A DNA stretch of 64,000 bases from Nitrospirales bacterium (GCA_022828225.1 JAJEJG010000023.1:107001-171000); one strand, 5' to 3'; shown: positions 30,096 through 39,614, numbered from the stretch's first letter. Notes: generated from the letters alone by a model not told the origin. Made by a program: numbers and translations.

Positions 30096-30111
30096 TGTTC
30101 CACGTGGAACA
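30096..30111. promoter_or_regulatory. parS centromere site 2
   Basis: A second perfect TGTTCCACGTGGAACA, 680 bp from the first and 33 bp upstream of parA. It may serve both for ParB spreading and for autoregulation of parAB. Confidence 0.92.
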
Positions 30112-30143
30112 TTGTGAGGGAAAAACACCGCCAATGAATAACA

Positions 30144-30914
30144 ATGAATAAAATTGTCGCCGTAGCGAATCAGAAAGGCGGAGTCGGAAAAACAACGACT
30201 TCCGTCAATTTGGCGGCCGCACTGGCCCTGTGCGAACGTAAAGTCCTGCTGGTCGATATTGACCCGCAGGCCAATGCCACCAGCGGGGTCGGCGTCGAAC
30301 AGCCGGACCGCACGCTGTATGATTGTCTCTTCAAAGGCATTCCGGCGGCCGATTCGATTGTGGCCACGGCCGTTTCGCAATTGGACCTTCTACCCTCCGG
30401 GCCTGATCTCGCCGGGGCGGAGGTCGAATTGGCCGAGGTTGCGCAGCGGGAGGAACGCCTGAAGCGCCTCTTCTCGACCATTCCCCATCAGTACGATTTC
30501 ATCATTCTGGATTGTCCGCCGGCCCTGGGGCTCCTGACGGTCAATGCGCTGACTGCGGTAAACTCGGTCCTGATCCCGGTTCAATGTGAGTATTATGCCA
30601 TGGAGGGTTTGGGAAGGCTGATGGCGACAATTGAGCGTGTGCGGAGCAGCCTCAACCAGGCCCTGTCCATCGAGGGGATCCTCTTGACAATGTGTGACGC
30701 CAGGCTCACTCTTTCCAGGCAGGTTTCGGAGGAAGTCAGAAAATTCTTCCCGGATAAAGTGTATCAATCGGTCATCCCCAGAAACGTGGCATTGGCCGAG
30801 GCCCCGAGTTACGGGCGTCCCGGATTGCTCTACAATTCGGCGTCGATCGGCGCCAAGGCCTATATGGACTTTGCAAAGGAGTTTTTGGCGAATGGAAAAG
30901 AAAGCGCTGGGTAA
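30144..30914 (+). CDS. parA: Chromosome-partitioning ATPase ParA (Soj)
   Basis: A deviant Walker A ATPase, 256 residues. The motif KGGVGKTTTSVNLA has the signature lysine at K11. Walker A' is VDIDPQANATSG and Walker B IILDCPPALGLLT. It lacks an N-terminal DNA-binding extension, as chromosomal ParA/Soj proteins do. With ParB and parS it segregates the origin region. It overlaps parB by 23 bases. Confidence 0.96.
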   Translation: MNKIVAVANQKGGVGKTTTSVNLAAALALCERKVLLVDIDPQANATSGVGVEQPDRTLYDCLFKGIPAADSIVATAVSQLDLLPSGPDLAGAEVELAEVAQREERLKRLFSTIPHQYDFIILDCPPALGLLTVNALTAVNSVLIPVQCEYYAMEGLGRLMATIERVRSSLNQALSIEGILLTMCDARLTLSRQVSEEVRKFFPDKVYQSVIPRNVALAEAPSYGRPGLLYNSASIGAKAYMDFAKEFLANGKESAG

Positions 30915-31731
30915 AGGCCTGGCGGCCCTTTTGCCGGAAAGCGAGGCGAAAGAGACCGGGCAGACGATTCACATGATTCCCGTGGCGCAAATCGTGCCGA
31001 ACCGGTATCAGCCCAGAAAAACGTTTGTCGAAGAGGAGCTCCGGGAATTGGTGGAATCCGTCAAGCAGCACGGGATTCTTCAGCCTGTCCTTGTGCGGCG
31101 AAAGGGTGAAGATCGTTTTGAACTCATTGCGGGGGAGCGGCGGTTCCGCGCGGCCAAATCGGCGCAACTGCCGGCAGTCCCCGCGGTGATCCGAAAATCG
31201 AGCGACGATGAATCTACGGTATTATCCCTAATTGAAAATATCCAAAGAAGCAATCTGAACCCTATGGAAGAAGCCAAGGCCTATCGCCAACTGATCGATG
31301 AATTGGGGATGACTCAGGAGGCCGTGGCCGAACGGGTAGGCCGCGACCGGGCGTCGGTCGCCAACCTCTGTCGACTGCTCTCCTTGCCCCAGGAAGTTCA
31401 GGGCATGGTGGCGTCCGGTCAATTGACATTGGGTCACGCAAAGGTCATTCTTGGCATCAAAAGTTCGGGAGACCGATTGACCCTGGCGAAACGGATCCTT
31501 CGCGACCAGCTTTCCGTGAGACAGGTTGAACAATTGGTCAAGAAATGGTCGGGGAAGGCGACATCTCGCCCAACGGCCGGGAGTCCCGTCCATGCCGACG
31601 TGGAAGAGCGCCTCCGCAAACATTTGGGAACGAAGGTGGTGATTCGCTCAAAACGGTCAGGAGGTGAATTGGTTCTCACCTATTATTCCCGGGATGATTT
31701 GACGCGAATTGTCGACGTGATTTTATCATAA
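30892..31731 (+). CDS. parB: Chromosome-partitioning protein ParB (Spo0J)
   Basis: The 279-residue CTPase and parS-binding protein starts MEKKALGKGLAALLPE. The CTP-binding ParB domain has IVPNRYQPRK and AGERRFRAAKSAQLPAVPAVI; the arm motif ENIQRSNLNPMEEAKAY follows. The helix-turn-helix that reads parS is MTQEAVAERVGRDRASVANLCRLL. A linker and a C-terminal dimerisation domain (KRSGGELVLTYYS) complete it. The start lies inside the parA end, with coupling likely. Confidence 0.96.
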   Translation: MEKKALGKGLAALLPESEAKETGQTIHMIPVAQIVPNRYQPRKTFVEEELRELVESVKQHGILQPVLVRRKGEDRFELIAGERRFRAAKSAQLPAVPAVIRKSSDDESTVLSLIENIQRSNLNPMEEAKAYRQLIDELGMTQEAVAERVGRDRASVANLCRLLSLPQEVQGMVASGQLTLGHAKVILGIKSSGDRLTLAKRILRDQLSVRQVEQLVKKWSGKATSRPTAGSPVHADVEERLRKHLGTKVVIRSKRSGGELVLTYYSRDDLTRIVDVILS

Positions 31732-31791
31732 CAATTGAACAGGGCCGTTGAGGTCATCGAACCGTGGCCTTGCTACAGAGAGGGTAGTCCC

Positions 31792-32247
31792 ATGTGGGGT
31801 ACAACATCAGAACAAAAAGACAAAAAATGGGAATCGATGTTTGAAGATGGATCCTACACGTTTCTCGGAAAGGGTGTTGACTTCAAAGGAAAAGCCAAAT
31901 TCGACAGTAGCGTCCGGATCGACGGGCATTTTGACGGGCAAATTGTTTCCCTGGATACCCTCATTGTTGGCGAGAGTGGGGTGGTGAAGGGCGAAATCAC
32001 CTGTGAAACCATGATCAGCAGCGGCAAGATCGAGGGAAATATTGTTGCCTCCCAAAGAGTCCAATTGCTGAAACCGGCCGTGTTGATCGGCAGTGTTCGT
32101 GCCCCCTCTTTTTCCGTGGAAGAAGGAGTCGTGTTCCATGGCACGTGCGATATGGGGGTGAGTGGGCTTGAGGATGTTACCTCGGAGGCCGGGCAGCCGG
32201 CAGCCAAGTCCATAGGTTCAACGCAAGATCTCGGATTGCAGAGCTGA
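31792..32247 (+). CDS. Bactofilin (polymer-forming cytoskeletal protein)
   Basis: A 151-residue protein with a right-handed beta-helical core: GVDFKGKAKFDSSVRIDGHF, GQIVSLDTLIVGESGVVKG, MISSGKIEGNIVASQRVQL and KPAVLIGSV. These are the repeated hydrophobic rungs of bactofilins, which polymerise without nucleotides. The start at 31792 (MWGTTSEQ) is preceded by AGAGAGGG; a longer frame is open from 31735. Bactofilins act with ParABS in Myxococcus, and this gene lies 60 bp after parB, which suggests a chromosome-positioning role. Confidence 0.92.
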   Translation: MWGTTSEQKDKKWESMFEDGSYTFLGKGVDFKGKAKFDSSVRIDGHFDGQIVSLDTLIVGESGVVKGEITCETMISSGKIEGNIVASQRVQLLKPAVLIGSVRAPSFSVEEGVVFHGTCDMGVSGLEDVTSEAGQPAAKSIGSTQDLGLQS

Positions 32248-32266
32248 ACGTAAGAAATTGAACAGT

Positions 32267-33409
32267 ATGTCCAAACCAACAGTCCTTCTCGGGATGAGCG
32301 GCGGCGTCGATAGCTCGATCGCAGCGTTACTGCTGACGGAACAGGGCTACGACGTGAAAGGAGTGACGCTGCAAGTCTGGGAACCTGAAGATGAAAACAC
32401 GGCGGTGACGAAAAAGTGGGAAGAACGCGGCTGTTGCAAAGTCGGCCTGGCCAGGCACGTCGCCAAGCGTTTGGGCATTCCCCATGAAGTAGTCGATACC
32501 CGGGAGACCTTTCGCACAAACGTCATGGATGATTTTATCGCCGGATATTTGAGCGGGACCACACCCAATCCGTGCGTGCGATGCAATGAACGGGTGAAGT
32601 TCGGGCAGTTATATCAACTGGCGCAAGACCGGGGGATCGACTTCGTGGCGACCGGGCATTACGCCCGGGTCTTACCGGTCGATGACGGGGTTGGCCTGTT
32701 TCGAGGGGCTGATGCCAAGAAAGAGCAATCCTATTTTTTGTACCGGCTCCCGGCCGCCTGGCTTCCCCACATCCTGTTTCCCGTGGGCCATCTTCAAAAA
32801 CCGGAGGTGTGGAAACGCGCGGAAGAACTGGACCTGCCGGCCGATGAAATGAAGGAAAGCCAGGAAATCTGTTTTGTGACTCAAGGGGACTATCGCACGT
32901 TCTTGACCGAGGAAGCGCCACAGGCGCTACGGCCGGGCCCGTTCCTCGATCCGGAAGGCCGGAAAATCGGAGAGCACCGCGGCATTGCCTTTTATACACC
33001 CGGACAACGAAAAGGGTTAGGCATTGCACTGGGCGAACGCCTCTACGTCAAGGAAGTGAACCCGGAAACCAACGCGGTCGTCCTGGGACGCGCGGAAGAC
33101 CTGTCCCGGCAAACGTGCACGGTGCATGATCTGAATTGGTTGACCGATGCCTTGCCCGCCATGGAGCAGGTAGACATCAAATACCGGTATGCCTCGCCGG
33201 CAGTCTCCGGCCGCGTCCAACTGCACGCCACGGGAACCCTCACCATCGAATTCCGTGAACCGCAACAAGCCCTGAGCCCCGGCCAATCGCTGGTCCTCTA
33301 TCAAGGCGACCGCGTCCTCGGCGGCGGAATCATCCAACCCTTCAAGCATCAACAATTTTCGACGGGATTAAGCGAAACAACAAAACATTCCAACCCTACC
33401 TGTGCTTGA
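32267..33409 (+). CDS. mnmA: tRNA-specific 2-thiouridylase MnmA
   Basis: It transfers sulfur to U34 of tRNA-Glu, -Gln and -Lys. The 380-residue protein has the PP-loop GMSGGVDSS (9-17), the catalytic cysteine in TTPNPCVRCNERVKFG and the second in ESQEICFV, plus DFVATGHYAR, FTPGQRKGL-like YTPGQRKGLGIA and the C-terminal beta-barrel. A TTG at 32258 is in frame three codons earlier. It is probably in the same transcription unit as the bactofilin gene, 19 bp apart. Confidence 0.97.
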   Translation: MSKPTVLLGMSGGVDSSIAALLLTEQGYDVKGVTLQVWEPEDENTAVTKKWEERGCCKVGLARHVAKRLGIPHEVVDTRETFRTNVMDDFIAGYLSGTTPNPCVRCNERVKFGQLYQLAQDRGIDFVATGHYARVLPVDDGVGLFRGADAKKEQSYFLYRLPAAWLPHILFPVGHLQKPEVWKRAEELDLPADEMKESQEICFVTQGDYRTFLTEEAPQALRPGPFLDPEGRKIGEHRGIAFYTPGQRKGLGIALGERLYVKEVNPETNAVVLGRAEDLSRQTCTVHDLNWLTDALPAMEQVDIKYRYASPAVSGRVQLHATGTLTIEFREPQQALSPGQSLVLYQGDRVLGGGIIQPFKHQQFSTGLSETTKHSNPTCA

Positions 33410-33449
33410 AAGCCTTTTCTCCCGAAGAGGTCCCAATCTTGATACGGTC

Positions 33450-36400
33450 CTAAAGATCGAATGCCAACTCCGGCACCACCACCTCCCAGGCATCGCATTG
33501 CACGCTGTCCTGGTACTGCGGCGCCGATGCTTCGCGGCTCCAAACCACGATGGCGAGGACAATGGCAGAGTTGCAACGCGTTCCATGTGGGGGCCGGAAG
33601 TTGTTGGCAAGCCTCCCAACCACCGTTCCCGATTGGTTGAACAACTCCCACCGTCCCCGTTCGTTCCCTCGCGCCTCTAGCGGATCACCGGGCGACAGGA
33701 CTGCAATGGCGCGATGCACCGGATGGTCGGGGCCGTGACGCCCCGCGAAGCCCAGATCAATCTCGTTCAGGCTAGGTCGTCGATATTGGCGGGCCAATTC
33801 CGGTGTTCCAGGTGGAAATGTGACGGGCTGGCGACGCAGTACGGCAGAGGTGTCCCGCAAGGCATCGTGGAGCGAGTGGGACCCTGGAAAGCTTGCGAGA
33901 GTGAGGGTTTGCCGTGCGCGGGTCATGGCGACGTAGTAGAGCCGTCGCGGGGAGTCCGGGTCCTCCTCCCTGCCAACTCTGTCCCAGCCTCCGTCGAGCA
34001 CGACTACGTGGTCGAACTCCAACCCCTTGGCGCGGTGCGCGGTCAACAGCAGCAGTCCGCGCTGGCGGCGGCGAACGTCTCGCCCCCACTCGGCCAGCCA
34101 CTCGATGAAGTGATCCACGGGTATTTCCGCACCGCCGGTTTCCAATGCGTGTTCGTCCAACGCTTCCCGCAGTAATTCGATCCAAGGCCCCGTTGAACGT
34201 GCATTTACCCAAGCGCGGAGATCCGCACCGTCTACCAATCGGGTTTCGCGTCTGCGCAGCCATTCAACAAGCGCCCGGGTTTCCCGCAGGCGCCAGAACC
34301 TCGGAATTTCTTCGTTCCCCATTTGCGCCGGGATGTGGTGGACTTCGCAGAACGCACGCACCGGGTCCAGGTACTTCCACTCGCGGGCGATGACCGCGCA
34401 CCTGGACCAGTTCCAGTCTGATGAAAGGGCAGCAAGGCGTCGCAATTCCGTCATCGCAACCTGAGCTTGCGAGATCGGCGACCGCTGGGCCGGCAAAATC
34501 TGCACACGGCCTTGGCCGACCGGGTCCAGCGCCCGCCAAGCGCCGCCGGGTGAATCTTTCGCGCGCGTCCGGTCGATGCGGATGGGATGTCCGGTCTTCA
34601 TCCGTTCCCGCGCCGGTTCGATCAACGCATTAGCCGCCGAAATGATGTGGCCGGTGGAACGATAGTTGTCGGTCAGGAAGGCGAGGTTCGGCCCGTAGTC
34701 TGCTTCGAACCGTCGGATGAATTCCACCGACGCGCCGTTGAAGGCGTAGATGTTCTGGTCGTCATCGCCTACCGCAAAGAGCGTGAGCTTGCGGTCTTCA
34801 TCCTCCAGGGTCCGTCCGGCCAGAGCTGCTATCAACTCGTACTGGTCTGCGTCGATGTCCTGGTACTCGTCCACCAGGATCCAGCGGAAACCGGCGAGGA
34901 GCCGGTCGCGTTGTGCGTCGGCTTCCTCCGGCGGCAGGCCTTCTCCACGAAGCAGAGCTACTGCCTGCCGCATCACTTCCTGAAAGCCTTCATTGTCCGG
35001 ACGGTCGGCTCTTCCGCTGAAGCTGGCGCCGGCCAGCCGCATGGCGAGACCGTGACAGGTAAGCACGGTCACCCCACGGGCGTCGTCGCTGATCAAGTCC
35101 CTGAGGCGACGCCGGATCTCGACGGCCGCGTGCCGGTTGTAGGCCAGAGCCAGGATGCCGCGGGGGTTCTCACGTCTTGCACGCACCAGGTAGGCGATGC
35201 GATGCACCAGCACCCGGGTCTTGCCGGAACCGGGACCGGCAAGCACCAGCACGTTCGTCTGCTCACGATCATCCGCCACGATGCGCTGTTGGGTGGAATT
35301 TTTCAGGCTTTCGACGATTGTCCGCCATGATTCGGGTGTGGTCTCCCGCGCGATCTCCTTGTCCCGATCCGGCAGCCAGCGGTGAAGAAAATTCTCCTCC
35401 TTCAGATTGAAGTAGTCCAAGGCCAGACGCAGGGCGTCGGCCATGGCGTCGAGGCCCCGTCGTGCGAATTCCACCATCACGTGGATCTGCCGTACCTGTC
35501 CCTGATAGTGGAGCTTGAGCGGCTCGAAGTCGGCGGCGGCGAACCCGCGTCCCGGTGTCTCCTGCACGAGACGGATGGTCATGGCCGGGCGAAATACCGC
35601 CAGCCCCTTGTGGAGGCGAATAACCTCCTGATCGTGCAGCCATAGGAGGGCGTAGTTCAGCAGTTTCTCCGGATTCCGGACGCTGCTCCTCAGAATGATG
35701 TCGGACGTGAGCGCGTCCAAGAGCTTGCCCAGGGTGGTCTCGGCCAGCAGATCCGTGCCCCGTGTCCTGGGTGGCAGGCAGGCGAGTAAGTGATCCAGCA
35801 GGAGCTTCGCTCCATCACGGCGGCGTGACGCGATCTCCTCCAACTCCGACCATTCGCGCCGGAGCGTCACCCGCACCGTTTCCACATCCTGCTGTCGCAC
35901 CTCAAAGCTACCGAGACCGCCCCCTTCGCCGCGGCCATCGCGGGCAATGCTACGGAGAATGCGCCGGAGCTTTTCCTGCAGCGGATCGGGCACCCCCGAA
36001 TCTCGCAGGGTTTGCGTGGCGACCCGCAAATGCAGAATGGACATATCTCCTCTGCTCATGTCAGGCGCTGCTTGGCGAAGGTGCTCGATCAGGGCGATCT
36101 CCAACTCTACCGCCTCTTTAAAGCGTTTCTGCGAACTGCGCGCTACTCCCTCGTGGACAAAGGCGGTCAACACAGTATCATTGCTGGCGATACCCAGTTG
36201 CTCCAAGTCATGGAGGGCGCCGCGCACCTCTTCGGGGCTCAGGCCCGAGACCCCCATCAACTCGTCGGTGGAGATGCCTTCGTCCGGGTCCGCGTCGATC
36301 AGGGTCTCGGCAATGGTCAGCAACTTGCCGCGATAGACGCCTGTCATGTCTCTTCTTTCCAGCTTGGCGCGTGCCTCCTCTACGGAGTTCACCTTCAAGG

Positions 36401-38585
36401 ACGAAGGAAACACCTGCACCCGGTTCTCGTGCCTGGTTAGCAGTACCGCTTCCTCCAGCCAAGCGATGGCGGTTCGCACACGAGTATCGTCGGTGGCCGT
36501 GTCCCGCTCGAATACTTTCTCCTCGTCCTCTTCGAGGATCTCACCCGCGGTGGCCACGACCTCACCGTCCAGACGCTTCTTCCGGTCCAGGTTGCGCAGC
36601 GCTTTGAGCACACCTTGGATCTCCCGCCGCGTCAGCCGTGACCGCGCCGACATGCCGAACTGTCTTTCCACGTCGTCTATCGCATAGAGCAGCACACAGC
36701 GCGCCATTTGCCGGTCCCGCCCGGCGCGGCCCGCCTCCTGCAGGTAGTTCTCCAGCGACCCCGGGATGTCGGCGTGGAGCACTAGCCGCACGTCCGGCTT
36801 GTCGATGCCCATGCCGAAGGCATTGGTGGCCGCGATCACCCGAAGCCCACCGTCGATGAAGCGTTGCTGGACGCTCTTCTTGGTTTCGGGCGGCAGCTTG
36901 GCGTGGAAGTAGTCAGCCGCGACTTCCTTCATCTGTAGGAATTCCGCCACCTCTTCGGTCTGTCGGCGGCTCGCGCAGTAGACGATGGCGCCTCCTGACG
37001 TATCCACCGGCAGATTCGCCATCAGGATCTGGTGGATGTGCGGTAACTTCTCGCCGCTAGAGGTCGGCACTACCACGAACTCGAGGTTGGTGCGTTGAGC
37101 GCCGCCGTCGAAGACCTTCAGTTCGATACCAAGTTCATCCCGAAAGTGCCGCTTGATGTCCTCCTTGACATCGGGCTTGGCGGTCGCGGTGAGGCACAGT
37201 ACCGGCGGGATCGGCCCCGATCCCGCGTTTTCGCGGATAAAGCGTCCCACATAGCGGTAGTCGGGTCGGAAGTCATGTCCCCACTTCGAGAGGCAGTGGG
37301 CCTCGTCGAGCGCCCAAGCGCCGATCTCGCGCTGATTGAGCACCCGCCCCAGCGACCGGCTACGGAGTTGCTCCGGCGAGATGATGAGAATACCGGCGTC
37401 TCCGAGTCGGACCCGGTCCAGCGCATCGGCCCGCTCGGGCATTGACAGCAGTCCGTTGATGGCGACGCACGAACCGATGCCATGTGCTTCCAGACCCGCT
37501 ACTTGGTCCGCCATAAGTGCGACCAGGGGCGAGAGCACCACCGTCAAGGCGCCGGTCTTGTCGTAGCGTGACAGGGCCGGGATCTGGTAGCAGAGCGACT
37601 TGCCGGTGCCGGTGGGCAGAATCCCCAATACGTGTTCCCCGGTCATTGCCGCCTCGACGATAGCTTGCTGCATGGGCCGGCCGTCTTCGTCCGCCGGCTC
37701 AGGGCGGAAGCCGGCAAAGCCGAACCACCGTGTAAGCTCCTTGCAGGCGTTGTGTCTCTCTTGGCACCAATCGCATGAGGAATCGCCGCAGGCGGTGTCC
37801 CGCAGCCGGTGAACCAGTTGTCCCGCCTCAGGGAACTGGTGGCGTACCCAGGGCGGCATGACCGAGTTGCCCCCGGATACCGACAGCCACGCCAGCGCAT
37901 AGGCCAGGGCCCAACCATGGCAGGCCGTATCTTCCAGGATATTGCGGCCGTGTGTCAGACAGGCGTGACCTTTCAGTCGGCTCCTTATCGCCGTGTGCGC
38001 TTCGGCATCAGATGGTCGTTGTGACTGCCGGAGAGCAGAAAAAAAGGCGCTGAAGCCAGCTTTTTCATTCTCTGAGAAAGCGTTATTTTCACTCTCTACT
38101 GTGGTAAGCCAGTGCCAAGCTAGGAGCAAATCCGGTGCGTCCCGCTTGACGTCTTGCATGGCGCGCCACTGGTCATGGAAGAGATCCAGCGTGAGCCGGG
38201 CATCGAGTTCCGGATCGTTCAATCGTCCTCGTTTGAGTTGCCCGTCCTGGTAGTGCTTGACGAGATGGTGATAGGGATTACGGGGAAAGGCGAGGGGATT
38301 CAGTTGCAACGTATCCACCGCCGGGAGTTCTAACAGCCGGAGGGTTGATTTCGCCGCGGTCAGATGGGGAAGATCAAAAGCAATCAGGTTGTGGCCGAGC
38401 AGGAAGTCCGCTCCCTCAGCGAGGGAGTCGAGTTCCGCCAACGCCGCGGCCAAGTTTCCACCGCGGAAGACCAAAGGTTGACCGCGATCCGGTCGCACTG
38501 CGGCGAAGGCGTGGATGCGGCGGTTCCGTTTGCCGACTTCGAGGTCCAGTGAGAGGCAGCGAGAAGAAAAACTTTCAATTTTCAT
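33450..38585 (-). CDS. Exonuclease-RecQ-UvrD fusion helicase (1711 aa)
   Basis: An unusually large two-motor DNA helicase. Residues 1-135 resemble a DEDD 3'-5' exonuclease: D14 and E16 in LSLDLEVG, GHNLIAFD (D71) and NDPELDA (D128). A Cys4 cluster (C266, C271, C274, C281) precedes a complete RecQ motor with TGTGKS (325-330), LDEAH (426-430), a T-A-T motif III and QEAGRAGRD (616-624). Residues 650-1090 are helical linkers with no assigned fold. A full SF1A/UvrD motor follows: AGPGSGKTR (1116-1124), VDEYQDID (1238-1245), GDDDQNIY, DNYRS, HRAKGLEFD and VAMTRARQ (1552-1559). No RQC zinc domain sits after the RecQ motor. It is probably a DNA-repair or phage-defence factor. It lies convergent to mnmA and divergent from the atp region. 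Confidence 0.9.
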   Translation of the reverse strand: MKIESFSSRCLSLDLEVGKRNRRIHAFAAVRPDRGQPLVFRGGNLAAALAELDSLAEGADFLLGHNLIAFDLPHLTAAKSTLRLLELPAVDTLQLNPLAFPRNPYHHLVKHYQDGQLKRGRLNDPELDARLTLDLFHDQWRAMQDVKRDAPDLLLAWHWLTTVESENNAFSENEKAGFSAFFSALRQSQRPSDAEAHTAIRSRLKGHACLTHGRNILEDTACHGWALAYALAWLSVSGGNSVMPPWVRHQFPEAGQLVHRLRDTACGDSSCDWCQERHNACKELTRWFGFAGFRPEPADEDGRPMQQAIVEAAMTGEHVLGILPTGTGKSLCYQIPALSRYDKTGALTVVLSPLVALMADQVAGLEAHGIGSCVAINGLLSMPERADALDRVRLGDAGILIISPEQLRSRSLGRVLNQREIGAWALDEAHCLSKWGHDFRPDYRYVGRFIRENAGSGPIPPVLCLTATAKPDVKEDIKRHFRDELGIELKVFDGGAQRTNLEFVVVPTSSGEKLPHIHQILMANLPVDTSGGAIVYCASRRQTEEVAEFLQMKEVAADYFHAKLPPETKKSVQQRFIDGGLRVIAATNAFGMGIDKPDVRLVLHADIPGSLENYLQEAGRAGRDRQMARCVLLYAIDDVERQFGMSARSRLTRREIQGVLKALRNLDRKKRLDGEVVATAGEILEEDEEKVFERDTATDDTRVRTAIAWLEEAVLLTRHENRVQVFPSSLKVNSVEEARAKLERRDMTGVYRGKLLTIAETLIDADPDEGISTDELMGVSGLSPEEVRGALHDLEQLGIASNDTVLTAFVHEGVARSSQKRFKEAVELEIALIEHLRQAAPDMSRGDMSILHLRVATQTLRDSGVPDPLQEKLRRILRSIARDGRGEGGGLGSFEVRQQDVETVRVTLRREWSELEEIASRRRDGAKLLLDHLLACLPPRTRGTDLLAETTLGKLLDALTSDIILRSSVRNPEKLLNYALLWLHDQEVIRLHKGLAVFRPAMTIRLVQETPGRGFAAADFEPLKLHYQGQVRQIHVMVEFARRGLDAMADALRLALDYFNLKEENFLHRWLPDRDKEIARETTPESWRTIVESLKNSTQQRIVADDREQTNVLVLAGPGSGKTRVLVHRIAYLVRARRENPRGILALAYNRHAAVEIRRRLRDLISDDARGVTVLTCHGLAMRLAGASFSGRADRPDNEGFQEVMRQAVALLRGEGLPPEEADAQRDRLLAGFRWILVDEYQDIDADQYELIAALAGRTLEDEDRKLTLFAVGDDDQNIYAFNGASVEFIRRFEADYGPNLAFLTDNYRSTGHIISAANALIEPARERMKTGHPIRIDRTRAKDSPGGAWRALDPVGQGRVQILPAQRSPISQAQVAMTELRRLAALSSDWNWSRCAVIAREWKYLDPVRAFCEVHHIPAQMGNEEIPRFWRLRETRALVEWLRRRETRLVDGADLRAWVNARSTGPWIELLREALDEHALETGGAEIPVDHFIEWLAEWGRDVRRRQRGLLLLTAHRAKGLEFDHVVVLDGGWDRVGREEDPDSPRRLYYVAMTRARQTLTLASFPGSHSLHDALRDTSAVLRRQPVTFPPGTPELARQYRRPSLNEIDLGFAGRHGPDHPVHRAIAVLSPGDPLEARGNERGRWELFNQSGTVVGRLANNFRPPHGTRCNSAIVLAIVVWSREASAPQYQDSVQCDAWEVVVPELAFDL

Positions 38586-38713
38586 TTGCCCTCAGGGTCA
38601 CGCTACCCTATACTTCAGTTACTCCTTGTATCAGGCGGAGATCATTGCTGCGGAAGTAGAAGTATTCTTGATAAAATAGGCGAGAGAGACTTAGCTTAAA
38701 AGGCTGTCATCTT

Positions 38714-38917
38714 ATGAGTGCCATTGTCAAAGAAGTGTACGATGCCTTCAGAGAAGCTGGCGTGAGTGAGGAAAAATCCGCCGAGGCGGCCAAAGCGGTT
38801 GCTGATTTTGACACACGCTTCTCTAAAATCGAGGCCGATCTCTTGGTTTTGAAATGGATGGTTGGACTGGTTATCGCCGCTGAGGTATTGCCCCTTCTGA
38901 AAACGCTTTTCACGTAG
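38714..38917 (+). CDS. Small coiled-coil membrane-anchored protein (DUF1640-like)
   Basis: A 67-residue protein: an N-terminal amphipathic helix (VKEVYDAFREAGVSEEKSAEAAKAVADFDTRF), then KIEADLLVLKW and a C-terminal membrane helix MVGLVIAAEVLPLLKTLF. The layout (predicted coiled coil, charged linker with KxEADL, terminal TM) is that of DUF1640/CCDC90-like small proteins. Its role is unknown; some relatives sit beside other membrane complexes. It lies between the giant helicase gene and atpH. Confidence 0.65.
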   Translation: MSAIVKEVYDAFREAGVSEEKSAEAAKAVADFDTRFSKIEADLLVLKWMVGLVIAAEVLPLLKTLFT

Positions 38918-39017
38918 TCGCTGTTCATCACTCGCCTAGGCTGCCTAAGTCGTCTCAAATGGCCTGAACTCCCGTCGGTTGACACTCGGATTTTGCACGT
39001 GATAGCGTGACTCGTTT

Positions 39018-39036
39018 TTTGCGCGAGCAGCGCAAA
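39018..39036. other. Inverted repeat upstream of atpH
   Basis: TTTGCGC, GAGCA, GCGCAAA forms perfect 7-bp arms, about 40 bp before the atpH start. It is preceded by a T-run on the plus strand but not followed by one, so an intrinsic terminator is unlikely. It may be an operator or a leader hairpin. Confidence 0.4.
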
Positions 39037-39074
39037 CACCGGGATTTTGCCTTTTTCTTCACAACTGATTCGTC

Positions 39075-39611
39075 ATGAAAAATGCCATAGCACGGCGGTA
39101 TGCCCAGGCGTTTTTTCGCTTGGTGCGCCAAGAGGATCTGACGGCTGCCCAGGACGGGTTACAGGCTCTGTCTTCCGCGGTGAAGGATTCCCCGGCGTTC
39201 AAGCACGTGCTGGCCTCGCCGGTGTTTACCCTTGACGAAAAACTCCAGGTCCTCACGTCATTGTGTGAACGAACGAACTGCCCACCGATCATGGGCCGGT
39301 TCTGCGAACAGTTGCTGAAGAAAAACCGGATCGGGTTCCTGCCGGAAATTGCCGAGGCCTTCAAAGCGTTGATGATCCGGCAGAGCGGGAAGCAACAGAT
39401 CGTCGTGGTCTCGGCGAGACCGGTCGACGCCACCGTGAAACAGGATATTCTTGCTCAGTTAGGCGCCACGGCCAAAGGGGAGGTGGACGTCGATTTTCAA
39501 TCCGACCCATCCTTGCTCGCGGGCGTTCAAATAAAAATCGGGAGTAAAGTCTATGACGGGACGGTCAGGGGCCGGCTCCACAAGATGCGGGCTCAATTGG
39601 TAAAGGGGTAA
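39075..39611 (+). CDS. atpH: ATP synthase F1 delta subunit
   Basis: The 178-residue stalk subunit linking F1 to the b subunits. Landmarks are AIARRYAQAFF at the N-terminus, VLASPVFTLDEKLQVL, FCEQLLKKNRIGFLPEI and the C-terminal VDFQSDPSLLAGVQIKIGSKVYDGTVRGRL. It is followed 3 bp later by atpA. The F0 genes normally found just upstream (atpB, atpE, atpF) are not here. Confidence 0.95.
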   Translation: MKNAIARRYAQAFFRLVRQEDLTAAQDGLQALSSAVKDSPAFKHVLASPVFTLDEKLQVLTSLCERTNCPPIMGRFCEQLLKKNRIGFLPEIAEAFKALMIRQSGKQQIVVVSARPVDATVKQDILAQLGATAKGEVDVDFQSDPSLLAGVQIKIGSKVYDGTVRGRLHKMRAQLVKG

Positions 39612-39614
39612 GGC

